64,000 bases of DNA from Vibrio gazogenes. Its GTDB lineage: Bacteria > Pseudomonadota > Gammaproteobacteria > Enterobacterales > Vibrionaceae. The stretch covers positions 1,178,001 through 1,242,000 of the forward strand of contig NZ_CP092587.1 in NCBI RefSeq assembly GCF_023920225.1, in the 5' to 3' direction. Below are positions 1 through 7,848 of this stretch, piece after piece. Every line of letters starts with the position of its first letter. Positions within the stretch are counted from its first letter, which is position 1. The notes under the pieces were generated by a model. That model was not told the DNA's origin and made no database searches. It saw only the letters and a program-made list of their open reading frames with translations. The translations under genes and the position numbers were made by a program.

Positions 1-2
1 AT

Positions 3-308
3 TATATAAATGCCAATCTAAGTCGTTCATCACTCTCGATTGACAATATATGCAAAGCATTGGGTATGTCTCGGAGTTCACTATATCGATTATTTAAAGA
101 TGAATCACACAATATATCTGATTATGTTTGGACACAGCGTGTGAATAAATTGAAGTCTTTATTGGAAAGCCCTATTCATCGAGGGCAGACGATTACAGAA
201 CTATCATTTTGCGTCGGTTTTTCAAGTAGTTCACATGCCAGCGTATTGTTTAAAAAGCATTTTGGTGTAGCACCGTTAAAATATAGAGCGATGGTCCAAT
301 CTAGTTAA
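3..308 (+). CDS. AraC-family transcriptional regulator, C-terminal part (5' end outside window)
   Basis: The reading frame is open from the left edge of the window to the TAA at 306-308, so the gene is cut by the window and only about 101 residues are visible. They form the two-helix-turn-helix DNA-binding domain of the AraC/XylS family: a first HTH around KALGMSRSSLYRLFK and the family signature around ITELSFCVGFSSSSHASVLFKKHFGVAP. An internal TTG at 60 is not the start, because the family needs the helices encoded before it. The gene ends about 200 bp upstream of a nitrilase gene on the same strand. AraC regulators often sit beside nitrilase genes, so control of that gene is a reasonable inference. 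The ligand-binding part is not visible. Confidence 0.88.
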   Translation, partial: YINANLSRSSLSIDNICKALGMSRSSLYRLFKDESHNISDYVWTQRVNKLKSLLESPIHRGQTITELSFCVGFSSSSHASVLFKKHFGVAPLKYRAMVQSS

Positions 309-514
309 TTATTCTGGTCTATTTACTATCGGTTTAATGTCCGAGTTATTGGATAATTAACTTATTTGGTGCGGTGTGGTTTATTCTGGTTCAGAACGAT
401 GATTCTATACACGCATCTAGTACGAATAGAAATATAATTGAAACACTGAATAAATTAAAAAAACAAACCCTTGATACGATAACACTTGAATGAGTGATAT
501 AGATCGAGGGATTT

Positions 515-1528
515 ATGGATTATAAGTTTACTGGTAAATTTAAAGTCTGTGCAGTACAAGCTGCACCTGCATTTCTGAATATTGAGCAAGGGATTGAAAA
601 AGCCATTGATTTGATCAAAGAAGCCGCTGGAAATGGAGCCCAATTGATTGCCTTTCCTGAGGTATGGCTGCCGGGATACCCGTGGTACATTTGGTTAGAT
701 TCGCCAGCAGGCTGGTCTAAATATGTTCAGCCCTACTATGAAAATTCCTTAAGTGTTGAGAGCGAGTTGTTTGACAGACTATGTCAGGCAGCGAAAACAT
801 ATCAGATCCATTTAGTGATGGGATTTAGTGAGCGTGCCGCCGGCACTTTATACATCTCTCAAGCCTTTATTGATAATCATGGTCAGTTATTAGGTGTTCA
901 TCGCAAGCTGAAGCCAACGCATGTCGAACGGGCAGTTTACGGAGAGGGTGATGGCAGTACACTGAAAGTCTATCACACGGATTTGGGCAATTTAGGCGGG
1001 CTCTGTTGTGCCGAGCATCTTCAACTTTTCAGCAAATATGCACTCTATGCTTGTCATGAGCAGATTCATGTTGCGTCTTGGCCTAGTTTTTCTTTATACA
1101 AAGGTCTTTCGATGCAATTGAGCGCGGAAGCGAACTGCGCTGCCACTCAGGTTTATGCTTTAGAAGGCCAAGCATTTGTGCTCTCTCCGTGTGCGATTGT
1201 TAGTCAAGAAATGCTCGACATGCTATGTGACACTGAGCAGAAAAGATCACTGTTAGATATTGGTGGCGGTTTTGCTCAAATCTATGGGCCTGATGGTGCT
1301 GAGCTATGTGAGTTTCTTGACGATAAAACTGAAGGTCTCATTTATGCCGAGATTGATTTGGCGAGCATCGGTGTGGCTAAAGCTGCTTACGATCCGGTCG
1401 GACATTATTCTCGTCCTGATATTTTTTCCTTGCATATTAATCGAAATGTCACTGAGCGAGTAAAAACGATCGGCTCGGTTACGACTACGGCAAATATTGA
1501 AGAAAATGAATCATATGTATCTGAGTGA
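515..1528 (+). CDS. Nitrilase (carbon-nitrogen hydrolase family)
   Basis: This is a 337-residue cytosolic enzyme of the nitrilase branch, which hydrolyses nitriles to carboxylic acid and ammonia. The catalytic triad is visible: Glu49 in FPEVWLPGYP, Lys131 in HRKLKPTHVER and Cys165 in GLCCAEHLQ. The length and the segment HVASWPSFS fit aliphatic or arylacetonitrile nitrilases and cyanide-acting relatives. Most nitrilases have CWEH at the nucleophile and HLQPL after it. Here the Trp is Ala and the Pro is missing (CAEHLQLF), which could change substrate range. The start ATG at 515 has a purine-rich leader (cgaggga). Substrate cannot be read from sequence. A cyanide-insensitive-type oxidase gene set lies convergently just downstream, so cyanide or organic nitriles are worth considering. 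Confidence 0.88.
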   Translation: MDYKFTGKFKVCAVQAAPAFLNIEQGIEKAIDLIKEAAGNGAQLIAFPEVWLPGYPWYIWLDSPAGWSKYVQPYYENSLSVESELFDRLCQAAKTYQIHLVMGFSERAAGTLYISQAFIDNHGQLLGVHRKLKPTHVERAVYGEGDGSTLKVYHTDLGNLGGLCCAEHLQLFSKYALYACHEQIHVASWPSFSLYKGLSMQLSAEANCAATQVYALEGQAFVLSPCAIVSQEMLDMLCDTEQKRSLLDIGGGFAQIYGPDGAELCEFLDDKTEGLIYAEIDLASIGVAKAAYDPVGHYSRPDIFSLHINRNVTERVKTIGSVTTTANIEENESYVSE

Positions 1529-1579
1529 TAACCATCGGTGAGTGGTTTCAGTTTTGACAATGACTCATGGCGAATATAG

Positions 1580-1612
1580 ATATCCCCGTCATCCAGTGAA
1601 TGACGGGGATAT
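1580..1612. terminator. Perfect 13-bp inverted repeat between convergent genes
   Basis: ATATCCCCGTCAT at 1580-1592 pairs exactly with 1600-1612 across a 7-nt loop. It sits between the nitrilase stop and the oppositely oriented oxidase genes, so it probably ends transcription from both sides. No clear T-tract follows on either strand, so a purely intrinsic terminator is not certain. Confidence 0.6.
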
Positions 1613-1638
1613 TGAGTTTAAGCACGACACAAAAGAGT

Positions 1639-1767
1639 TTAAGACTTGAATCCTGCGGCAGTCATTAACAGACGAAAGCCCATCGATACGGCCCCTAATG
1701 CCACCACACTCAGCGCCCAGATGCCAATCATCCAAGCCCATTGTTCAATGCCACGTTTGATCTTCAT
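1639..1767 (-). CDS. DUF2474-type small subunit of cytochrome bd (cyanide-insensitive type)
   Basis: This is a 42-residue membrane peptide starting MKIKRGIEQWAWMIGIWALS, with one transmembrane helix (about residues 10-36) and a basic N-terminus. The pattern matches DUF2474 proteins, tiny subunits encoded after cioA-cioB-type cytochrome bd oxidases. They take the place of CydX, whose sequence is different. The ATG at 1767 lies 33 nt after the end of the cydB-like gene and is preceded by a G-rich ribosome-binding stretch. Position, size and hydrophobicity support the call; it was found by reading the minus strand directly. Its role in oxidase assembly or stability is inferred from the family context. 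Confidence 0.8.
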   Translation of the reverse strand: MKIKRGIEQWAWMIGIWALSVVALGAVSMGFRLLMTAAGFKS

Positions 1768-1800
1768 ATTCAGCCCCCATGATTGCTGAGTCGTATTCGG

Positions 1801-2808
1801 TTAGTGGTACGCTTCACCTTCTTTCACTTTGCCGGTGAAGACCGAGTAGCTCCAGAATGTGTAAGCGAGGATCATCGGTAAAATCGAGACAGCGCCGTAC
1901 AACATGAAGCGCTGGCTACTGGCCGGTGCCGCGGCTTCCCAGATAGAAATATTCGGTGGAATGATATTTGGCCAGATACTGATGCCAAGCCCGGCAAAGC
2001 CAAGGATGATGATGATCAGCGCCATCACGAACGGACTCCGTTCTTGGTGCTTTTTAACGGCATCGGCCATTTTCAAACAGGCCAGACCGGTGATGACCGG
2101 AATCGGCAGCAAATAGAACAAATTCGGTGTTGAGAACCAACGCGTCGCAATTACCGGAAATTCAAGGGGGGTCCATAGACTAACCATCACCAGCGCTCCG
2201 ACGACTGCAAGCAGAGCTTTATGGGTGAAAGCAAACATCGAGCGTTGTAACTCACCTTCAGTTTTCATGATGAGCCATGTACTGCCGAGTAGGGCATAGG
2301 TTGCGACCAGTGCGAAACCGCAGAAAATCGGGAATGGGGTGATCCAATCCAGCTGTCCGCCGACGAAAACGCGGTTTTCAACATCAAAGCCCTGAATCAC
2401 CGCCCCGACCACGATCCCTTGGAAGAACGTCGTACCGATTGAACCGACCATGAATGAAAGATCCCAAAATTGCAGATGGTTTGCCACCGCTTTAAATCGA
2501 AATTCAAAGGCGACACCGCGGAAAATCAAAGCAATGAGCATCAGTGTTAATGGAATCGTTAACGCTTCAATAATCACCGAATATGCGAGTGGAAATGCAC
2601 CGAACAGTGCTGCACCGCCAAGCACAATCCAAGTTTCGTTGCCGTCCCAGACCGGGGCGACTGAATTGACCATCACATCTTTGTGTTTTTTATTGTTGAC
2701 AAACGGCATCAGGATACCGATTCCGAGGTCAAAGCCATCCATTACAATGTACATCAGGGTGGCGAACACGATGATCGCGAACCAAATCACAGAGAGATCA
2801 AAATGCAT
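1801..2808 (-). CDS. cydB: Cytochrome bd ubiquinol oxidase subunit II (CydB/CioB type)
   Basis: This 335-residue polytopic membrane protein is the second core subunit of a bd-type terminal oxidase, which passes electrons from quinol to oxygen. The N-terminus shows the family pattern (YIVMDGFDLGIG, then APVWDGNETWIVLGG), followed by about eight hydrophobic helices. At 335 residues it is shorter than the roughly 380-residue E. coli CydB and similar to CioB proteins. It begins 30 nt after the cydA stop and is followed by the DUF2474 small gene, giving a three-gene operon cydA-cydB-DUF2474 on the minus strand. Cyanide resistance is a family-based inference, not seen directly. Confidence 0.93.
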   Translation of the reverse strand: MHFDLSVIWFAIIVFATLMYIVMDGFDLGIGILMPFVNNKKHKDVMVNSVAPVWDGNETWIVLGGAALFGAFPLAYSVIIEALTIPLTLMLIALIFRGVAFEFRFKAVANHLQFWDLSFMVGSIGTTFFQGIVVGAVIQGFDVENRVFVGGQLDWITPFPIFCGFALVATYALLGSTWLIMKTEGELQRSMFAFTHKALLAVVGALVMVSLWTPLEFPVIATRWFSTPNLFYLLPIPVITGLACLKMADAVKKHQERSPFVMALIIIILGFAGLGISIWPNIIPPNISIWEAAAPASSQRFMLYGAVSILPMILAYTFWSYSVFTGKVKEGEAYH

Positions 2809-2838
2809 ATTTTTACCTTAATTACTTAATTTGTGAGG

Positions 2839-4203
2839 CTATATCCGACCAGAAATGGTGTTGATTTCATGATGCTCGTGGTCTTCTGCATCCGGGCCTT
2901 GTTTGATTTGGTGAACCATATAGTAGTAACCAAAACCAAATACCGCGCCGTAGACCACAAAGAAGCAGAGCAGGCTGATACTCATCTGTAAATCACCATG
3001 CGCTGATACCGCATCTCGCGTTCTCTTCAGTCCATAGACGACCCATGGCTGACGACCAACCTCCGTGGTGAACCATCCGGCTAATATCGCGATCAGTCCT
3101 GTCGGCCCCATCACAATCGAAAACTTGAGAAACCAAGGTGTGGTATAGAGTGTCTTTTTGTGGCGTAACCACAAGCTATAGAAGCCTTGTAAAATCATCA
3201 GGATACCGAGGGCAACCATGACTCTGAATGACCAGAATATGATCAGGGAATTGGGACGTTCATCTTTGGGGAAATCTTTCAGGGCCGGAATTGGCTTTGT
3301 CAGACTATGGCGTAGAATTAAGCTGCCTAATACCGGGATCTCCAGTGCATAATCGGTCCGCTCTTGTTCCATATTGGGTAAACCAAAGAGAATCAGCGGT
3401 GTCGGTTCTCCGCTGGCGTTAGACCAGTGGCCTTCAATCGCTGCGATTTTAGCGGGTTGATATGCCAACGTATTTAAACCGTGCATATCGCCAATCAGTG
3501 CCTGAATCGGCGCAACAATAACGAGCATCCCCAGCGACATTGAAAACATTTTTTTCACCGCAGAACTCGATTTGCCTTTTAGAAGGTGCCATGCCGCAGA
3601 CGCTCCGACGAACAAAGCGGTACTTAAAAATGCGGCCACACCCATGTGGGCTAATCGGTAGGGGAATGACGGGTTGAAGATCACGGCAAACCAGTCAACG
3701 GGCACCGCGCGACCATCAATGATTTCATGGCCTTGTGGCGTTTGCATCCAGCTATTGGATGCCAGAATCCAAAAGGTTGAAATGATTGTGCCGAGGGCAA
3801 CCATTGAGGTTGCAAAGAAATGTAGCTTGTTACCGACACGGTTCCAGCCGAATAGCATCACACCGAGAAAGCCGGCTTCAAGAAAGAATGCGGTCAGCAC
3901 TTCATAGGTCAGTAGCGGGCCGGTGATACTGCCGGCAAAATCAGAAAAACCGCTCCAGTTGGTGCCGAATTGGTAAGCCATCACCAAACCAGACACCACG
4001 CCCATACCGAAGTTGACGGCGAAAATTTTCGACCAGTAGTGATAAAGAGTTTTGTAATCCGGATTGCGGGTTTTGAGCCATAAACCTTCAAGCACGGCAA
4101 GATAGGTTGCTAAGCCGATGGTAATGGCGGGAAATATAATGTGGAAGGAAACAGTAAAAGCAAACTGTATCCTTGCCAGCATAAATGCATCGAGACCAAA
4201 CAT
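2839..4203 (-). CDS. cydA: Cytochrome bd ubiquinol oxidase subunit I, short Q-loop (CydA/CioA type)
   Basis: This is the 454-residue haem-bearing subunit of a bd oxidase in the inner membrane. The haem ligands are in place: His21 in FTVSFHIIFP (b595 side), His185 in PYRLAHMG and Met328 in FWSFRVM (b558 pair). Acidic Glu100 and Glu108 in TYEVLTAFFLE are also present. The quinol-binding Q-loop begins at GDMHGLNTLAYQPAK but lacks the C-terminal insertion of E. coli CydA (about 520 residues). Short Q-loops are typical of cyanide-insensitive oxidases (CioA). It is the first gene of its operon and is divergent from a MocR-type regulator. The shared control region contains a 27-bp palindrome that may be the operator. 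Confidence 0.94.
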   Translation of the reverse strand: MFGLDAFMLARIQFAFTVSFHIIFPAITIGLATYLAVLEGLWLKTRNPDYKTLYHYWSKIFAVNFGMGVVSGLVMAYQFGTNWSGFSDFAGSITGPLLTYEVLTAFFLEAGFLGVMLFGWNRVGNKLHFFATSMVALGTIISTFWILASNSWMQTPQGHEIIDGRAVPVDWFAVIFNPSFPYRLAHMGVAAFLSTALFVGASAAWHLLKGKSSSAVKKMFSMSLGMLVIVAPIQALIGDMHGLNTLAYQPAKIAAIEGHWSNASGEPTPLILFGLPNMEQERTDYALEIPVLGSLILRHSLTKPIPALKDFPKDERPNSLIIFWSFRVMVALGILMILQGFYSLWLRHKKTLYTTPWFLKFSIVMGPTGLIAILAGWFTTEVGRQPWVVYGLKRTRDAVSAHGDLQMSISLLCFFVVYGAVFGFGYYYMVHQIKQGPDAEDHEHHEINTISGRI

Positions 4204-4291
4204 AGATTTCCTTTGAGCTGAATATTATTTTTCTTTGCTATGTTAATCGTTGGCCGGGGTTGAATGTAGATACAGAAAAAAACATAAAACT

Positions 4292-4318
4292 ATAACAGTT
4301 AAAAATTTTAATTGTTAT
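4292..4318. promoter_or_regulatory. 27-bp near-perfect palindrome between cydA and a MocR regulator (operator candidate)
   Basis: The arms ATAACAGTTAAAA and TTTTAATTGTTAT face each other around one central A, with one arm mismatch. The palindrome lies in the 166-bp divergent region between cydA and the MocR gene and is AT-rich, as operators often are. Binding by the neighbouring MocR protein and control of the oxidase are inferences from position. Confidence 0.5.
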
Positions 4319-4369
4319 GATTAGTCGCAACGGTTTACAATAAAAATGGCTTACACCGGAGGTTGCGTT

Positions 4370-5797
4370 TTGGCAAAATATCAAGAGTTGGTCGATCAAC
4401 TGAAACGACAGATTCAGTCCGGCATCTGGAATCCGGGTGACAAACTACCTTCATTACGTAAGCAGTCTGAATACACGGGTGTCAGCTTAATGACCGTACT
4501 TCATGCCTATCAGTTACTTGAATCTCAGGGGTGGGTGGTGTCGCAGGCGCGTTCGGGATACCGGGTTGCCCCCAGAGTCAAAACCAAGCATGTTCAGCCC
4601 CCCCACGCTGCGGTCTCTTCAATAGAAAATGTTGATATTAACGAGTTTATCTTTGAGGTGCTTCAGGCCAGCAAAAATCCGCAGTTAGTCAATTTCGGGT
4701 TTGCTTACCCCAGCCCTGATTTATACCCGCATCACCATGTGACGCGCGCATTTTCGAGTGCGGCACGCAATATGCCAATTTCCAATACATTCAATAATTT
4801 GCCACCGGGCAATGAGCAGCTCAGACAACTGATTGCGAAACGTTATGCTGCGCGAGGGGTTGAAATCTCACCGGATGAAATTGTCATTACCGCCGGAGCA
4901 TTAGAAGCGCTTAATTTGAGTTTGCAGGCCTGTGCATCCGCAGGCGATTGGATCGTGGTTGAGTCGCCGACATTTTATGGCGCGCTACAGTCTTTGCAGC
5001 GTTTGGGGTTAAAGGTGCTCTCAGTCAGAACTGATCCGGTCACGGGGATTGATATTGATTCTCTGGAGAGTGCGTTACAAACACATCCGGTCAAAGCATG
5101 TTGGTTGATGTCGAATCACCAAAATCCGCTCGGGTTTACATTAACCGATGAAAAAAAGCAGCGGATTGTTGAAATCTTGAATCGATACAATGTTGCTTTG
5201 ATTGAAGATGATGTATACAGCGAGCTCTATGCGGGCAGTGAACCGATGACCTCAATGAAAATGTACGATCACACCGGTAACACCATGTTATGTTCATCGT
5301 TCTCGAAATCCTTAATCGCGGGGTTGCGCATCGGCTGGGTTGTGGCGGGCAAAAGAGCGCTTGATATTCAGAAGCTGCAATTGATGAGTACCTTTGCTAC
5401 CAGCGCGCCCATTCAAATGACGCTGGTTCATTATTTAACCAGTCGCAACTACGAATTACACCTTAAACAGTTACGCAAAAAACTGGCTGAGCGCAAAAAC
5501 AAAGTCACAGAACGATTAAGAGAACAGCTCCCCCAAGCGGTGAATATCATCAGTCAGAAAGGGGGATATTTCATCTGGCTCGAACTGCCCAAACAGCTTG
5601 ATGCAACTGATATATATCATGCGGTATTAAAAGAAAATGTCAGTATTGCACCGGGGAAAATGTTTGGTTTGAACGATCAATATAATCACTGCATCCGGCT
5701 CAATGCATCTTTCGAGCTTGATCACCAGCGAATGAGAGCGTTGGATATTCTGGCGAGCAGTATTGTCATGCAAATCAACGGTGCTCAAACTCAATAA
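4370..5797 (+). CDS. MocR-family regulator (GntR winged helix fused to aminotransferase-like domain)
   Basis: The protein is about 475 residues. Residues 1-65 form a GntR winged helix (DKLPSLRKQSEYTGVSLMTVLHAYQLLESQGWV). The rest is a fold-type I aminotransferase-like domain that binds pyridoxal phosphate, with the Schiff-base lysine in SSFSKSLIAGLRIGW (Lys313 in this numbering) and NHQNPLGFT and IEDDVYSELY before it. The TTG at 4370 is chosen over the in-frame ATG at 4346 because CGGAGG lies 6 nt before it, while the ATG has no ribosome-binding site. MocR proteins commonly control a divergent neighbour, here the cytochrome bd operon. The effector is unknown; PdxR, GabR and others share this architecture, so no symbol is given. 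Confidence 0.88.
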   Translation: MAKYQELVDQLKRQIQSGIWNPGDKLPSLRKQSEYTGVSLMTVLHAYQLLESQGWVVSQARSGYRVAPRVKTKHVQPPHAAVSSIENVDINEFIFEVLQASKNPQLVNFGFAYPSPDLYPHHHVTRAFSSAARNMPISNTFNNLPPGNEQLRQLIAKRYAARGVEISPDEIVITAGALEALNLSLQACASAGDWIVVESPTFYGALQSLQRLGLKVLSVRTDPVTGIDIDSLESALQTHPVKACWLMSNHQNPLGFTLTDEKKQRIVEILNRYNVALIEDDVYSELYAGSEPMTSMKMYDHTGNTMLCSSFSKSLIAGLRIGWVVAGKRALDIQKLQLMSTFATSAPIQMTLVHYLTSRNYELHLKQLRKKLAERKNKVTERLREQLPQAVNIISQKGGYFIWLELPKQLDATDIYHAVLKENVSIAPGKMFGLNDQYNHCIRLNASFELDHQRMRALDILASSIVMQINGAQTQ

Positions 5798-5875
5798 ACC
5801 GTCATTATCTTTGCGCGTAAAAACGGTACGAAATCGCACTTCATTCTTTCATATTTCATTTTGTCATAAAAATAG

Positions 5876-5901
5876 CCGCTGTTATGCATTTTAAACAGCG
5901 G
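5876..5901. terminator. 8-bp hairpin after the MocR gene
   Basis: CCGCTGTT at 5876-5883 pairs with AACAGCGG at 5894-5901 across a 10-nt loop, 79 bp after the MocR stop. There is no T-run on the plus strand, so it is terminator-like only. Confidence 0.35.
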
Positions 5902-6006
5902 TCTGTATCTATGCCTGTCTCATCGTGATAGTGATAATTTCTAGTCAATAGGACCGACCTGAAACTGAAAGTCCACACATTAAAATAAAGAAGTGATGGA
6001 GTGACG

Positions 6007-7704
6007 ATGAGCAAAGAGAAACTCTCAGATAACGAACGTTTGAAGAGTCAAAGTAAGCACCTGCGTGGCACAATATCAGAAGATCTTGCCAATCCGATAA
6101 CCGGTGGTTTTGAAGGCGACAACTTTCAACTGATTCGCTTTCACGGCATGTATCAGCAGGATGACCGAGACATTCGGGCGCAAAGACAAAAACAGAAACT
6201 GGAACCTTTGCATACGGTGATGCTTCGTGTTCGCCTTCCCGGTGGGATTATTACCCCGCAACAGTGGCTGGGCATTGATGCGTTTGCCAGTTCGCATACC
6301 GAGTATGGCTCGATTCGGGTGACCAACCGTCAAGCGGTGCAACTGCATGGGGTGTTGAAACATCATATTAAACCGGTTCATCAACTGTTAAATACCCTTG
6401 GGTTAGATTCTCGTGCCACGGCAGGGGATGTGAACCGTAATGTTCTGTGTACTTCTAATCCGGTCGAAAGTGCCTTACACCAACAGGCTTATGATTGGGC
6501 GAAAAAAATCTCAGAGCATCTGCTGCCAAAAACCAATGCTTATGCCGAGCTCTGGCTGGACGGTGAAAAAGTCGCCGTTGCGGAAGAGCAAGAAACGATT
6601 CTCGGCGGGAGTTACTTACCGCGTAAATTCAAAACAGCCGTAGTGATTCCGCCGCAAAATGATGTCGATGTGCATGCCAACGATCTGAGTTTTGTCGCGA
6701 TAGGCGATAACGGAAAACTCATTGGCTTTAATGTGCTGGTCGGTGGCGGACTGGCAATGACTCAGGGTGATGCATCTACTTATCCACGTAAAGCCAGTGA
6801 GTTCGGTTTTATTACACTTGATGAGACGCTGGCCGTTGCTGAAGCGGTTGTTGCCACACAAAGAGACTGGGGCAACCGCTCCAACCGGAAAAATGCCAAG
6901 ACCAAATATACGTTGGATCGTGTTGGGGTGGATGTGTTTAAGCAAGAGGTGGAAAAACGGGCCAGTGTGACCTTTGCGGCGGTCAAACCTTATGCGTTTA
7001 CCGCCCGTGGTGACCGTATCGGTTGGGTTGAAGGTGTCGATGGCGACCATCACCTGACATTGTTTATTCCAAGCGGACGTTTGATTGATACCGAAGATAA
7101 ACCGCTCAAATCAGGCATGGCAGAAATTGCCAAAGTACATCAAGGCGATTTCAGACTCTCTCCGAACCAGAATGTCATTGTGGCAGGTGTGCCGCAAGAC
7201 AAAGTTGAGGTGATCGATAAAATCGCTCGTGAATACGGTTTGATTGATCAGTCGGTGACCGAGCAACGGAAAGCATCAATGGCTTGTGTGTCATTCCCGA
7301 CTTGTCCGCTTGCGATGGCTGAAGCAGAACGCGTGTTACCGGATATCTCGGCATCCATTGACCAGATCATGCTGAAGCATGGTTTAGCCGATCGTGCTTT
7401 TGTATTTCGGATTACCGGCTGCCCGAATGGGTGTGGTCGTGCCATGTTAGCCGAAGTGGGGTTAGTCGGCCGGGCTGTCGGCCGATATGACTTCTATATC
7501 GGCGGTAACGTTGAAGGCACCCGAATTCCTCGGCTCCACCAAGTGAATCAACCGATTGAAGAGATATTGACTACGCTGGATCAATATATTGCTCGTTGGG
7601 CAACGGAGGGCGAGCCCGATGAGGCATTGGGTGATTTTGTAATCAGAATCGGCTTGGTCAAACCCGTCCTGAACTCGACCATTGATTTCCATCTCGTTGA
7701 CTAG
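6007..7704 (+). CDS. cysI: Sulfite reductase hemoprotein beta subunit (CysI)
   Basis: This is a 565-residue assimilatory sulfite reductase hemoprotein that reduces sulfite to sulfide in cysteine synthesis. The sirohaem and [4Fe-4S] ligands appear as two cysteine pairs: [19 protein letters not shown] and [18 protein letters not shown]. Near the N-terminus, LRVRLPGG and [18 protein letters not shown] match the sirohaem/substrate-binding half. Length agrees with E. coli CysI (570). ATG at 6007 is preferred over GTG at 6001 because GGAG lies 5 nt before it. Unlike the usual cysJ-cysI-cysH order, no flavoprotein or PAPS reductase gene is adjacent. Its reductase partner must be encoded elsewhere, or this is an additional copy. 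Confidence 0.95.
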   Translation: MSKEKLSDNERLKSQSKHLRGTISEDLANPITGGFEGDNFQLIRFHGMYQQDDRDIRAQRQKQKLEPLHTVMLRVRLPGGIITPQQWLGIDAFASSHTEYGSIRVTNRQAVQLHGVLKHHIKPVHQLLNTLGLDSRATAGDVNRNVLCTSNPVESALHQQAYDWAKKISEHLLPKTNAYAELWLDGEKVAVAEEQETILGGSYLPRKFKTAVVIPPQNDVDVHANDLSFVAIGDNGKLIGFNVLVGGGLAMTQGDASTYPRKASEFGFITLDETLAVAEAVVATQRDWGNRSNRKNAKTKYTLDRVGVDVFKQEVEKRASVTFAAVKPYAFTARGDRIGWVEGVDGDHHLTLFIPSGRLIDTEDKPLKSGMAEIAKVHQGDFRLSPNQNVIVAGVPQDKVEVIDKIAREYGLIDQSVTEQRKASMACVSFPTCPLAMAEAERVLPDISASIDQIMLKHGLADRAFVFRITGCPNGCGRAMLAEVGLVGRAVGRYDFYIGGNVEGTRIPRLHQVNQPIEEILTTLDQYIARWATEGEPDEALGDFVIRIGLVKPVLNSTIDFHLVD

Positions 7705-7756
7705 ACAGGATTGGCGATAAAAGCTGCGCTGTAACCGTTTCAACGTGGATGAAGTA

Positions 7757-7785
7757 AAAAGCCGGATCCAGCGACAGGATCCGGC
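7757..7785 (-). terminator. Intrinsic terminator of the GH6 cellulase gene
   Basis: GCCGGATCC at 7761-7769 pairs perfectly with 7777-7785 across a 7-nt loop. On the minus strand the stem is followed at once by five T residues. It lies about 60 bp beyond the cellulase stop and also separates it from convergent cysI. Confidence 0.85.
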
Positions 7786-7848
7786 GGTTGGGTTTATCTG
7801 ACTGACCGAAATAGCGTCGGTGTTCAGATGGGGGATATTGGATTGACC

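Noticed and set aside
2450..2821. 123-codon frame antisense to cydB
   Set aside because: Shadow of a well-supported gene; no start signal and no domain.
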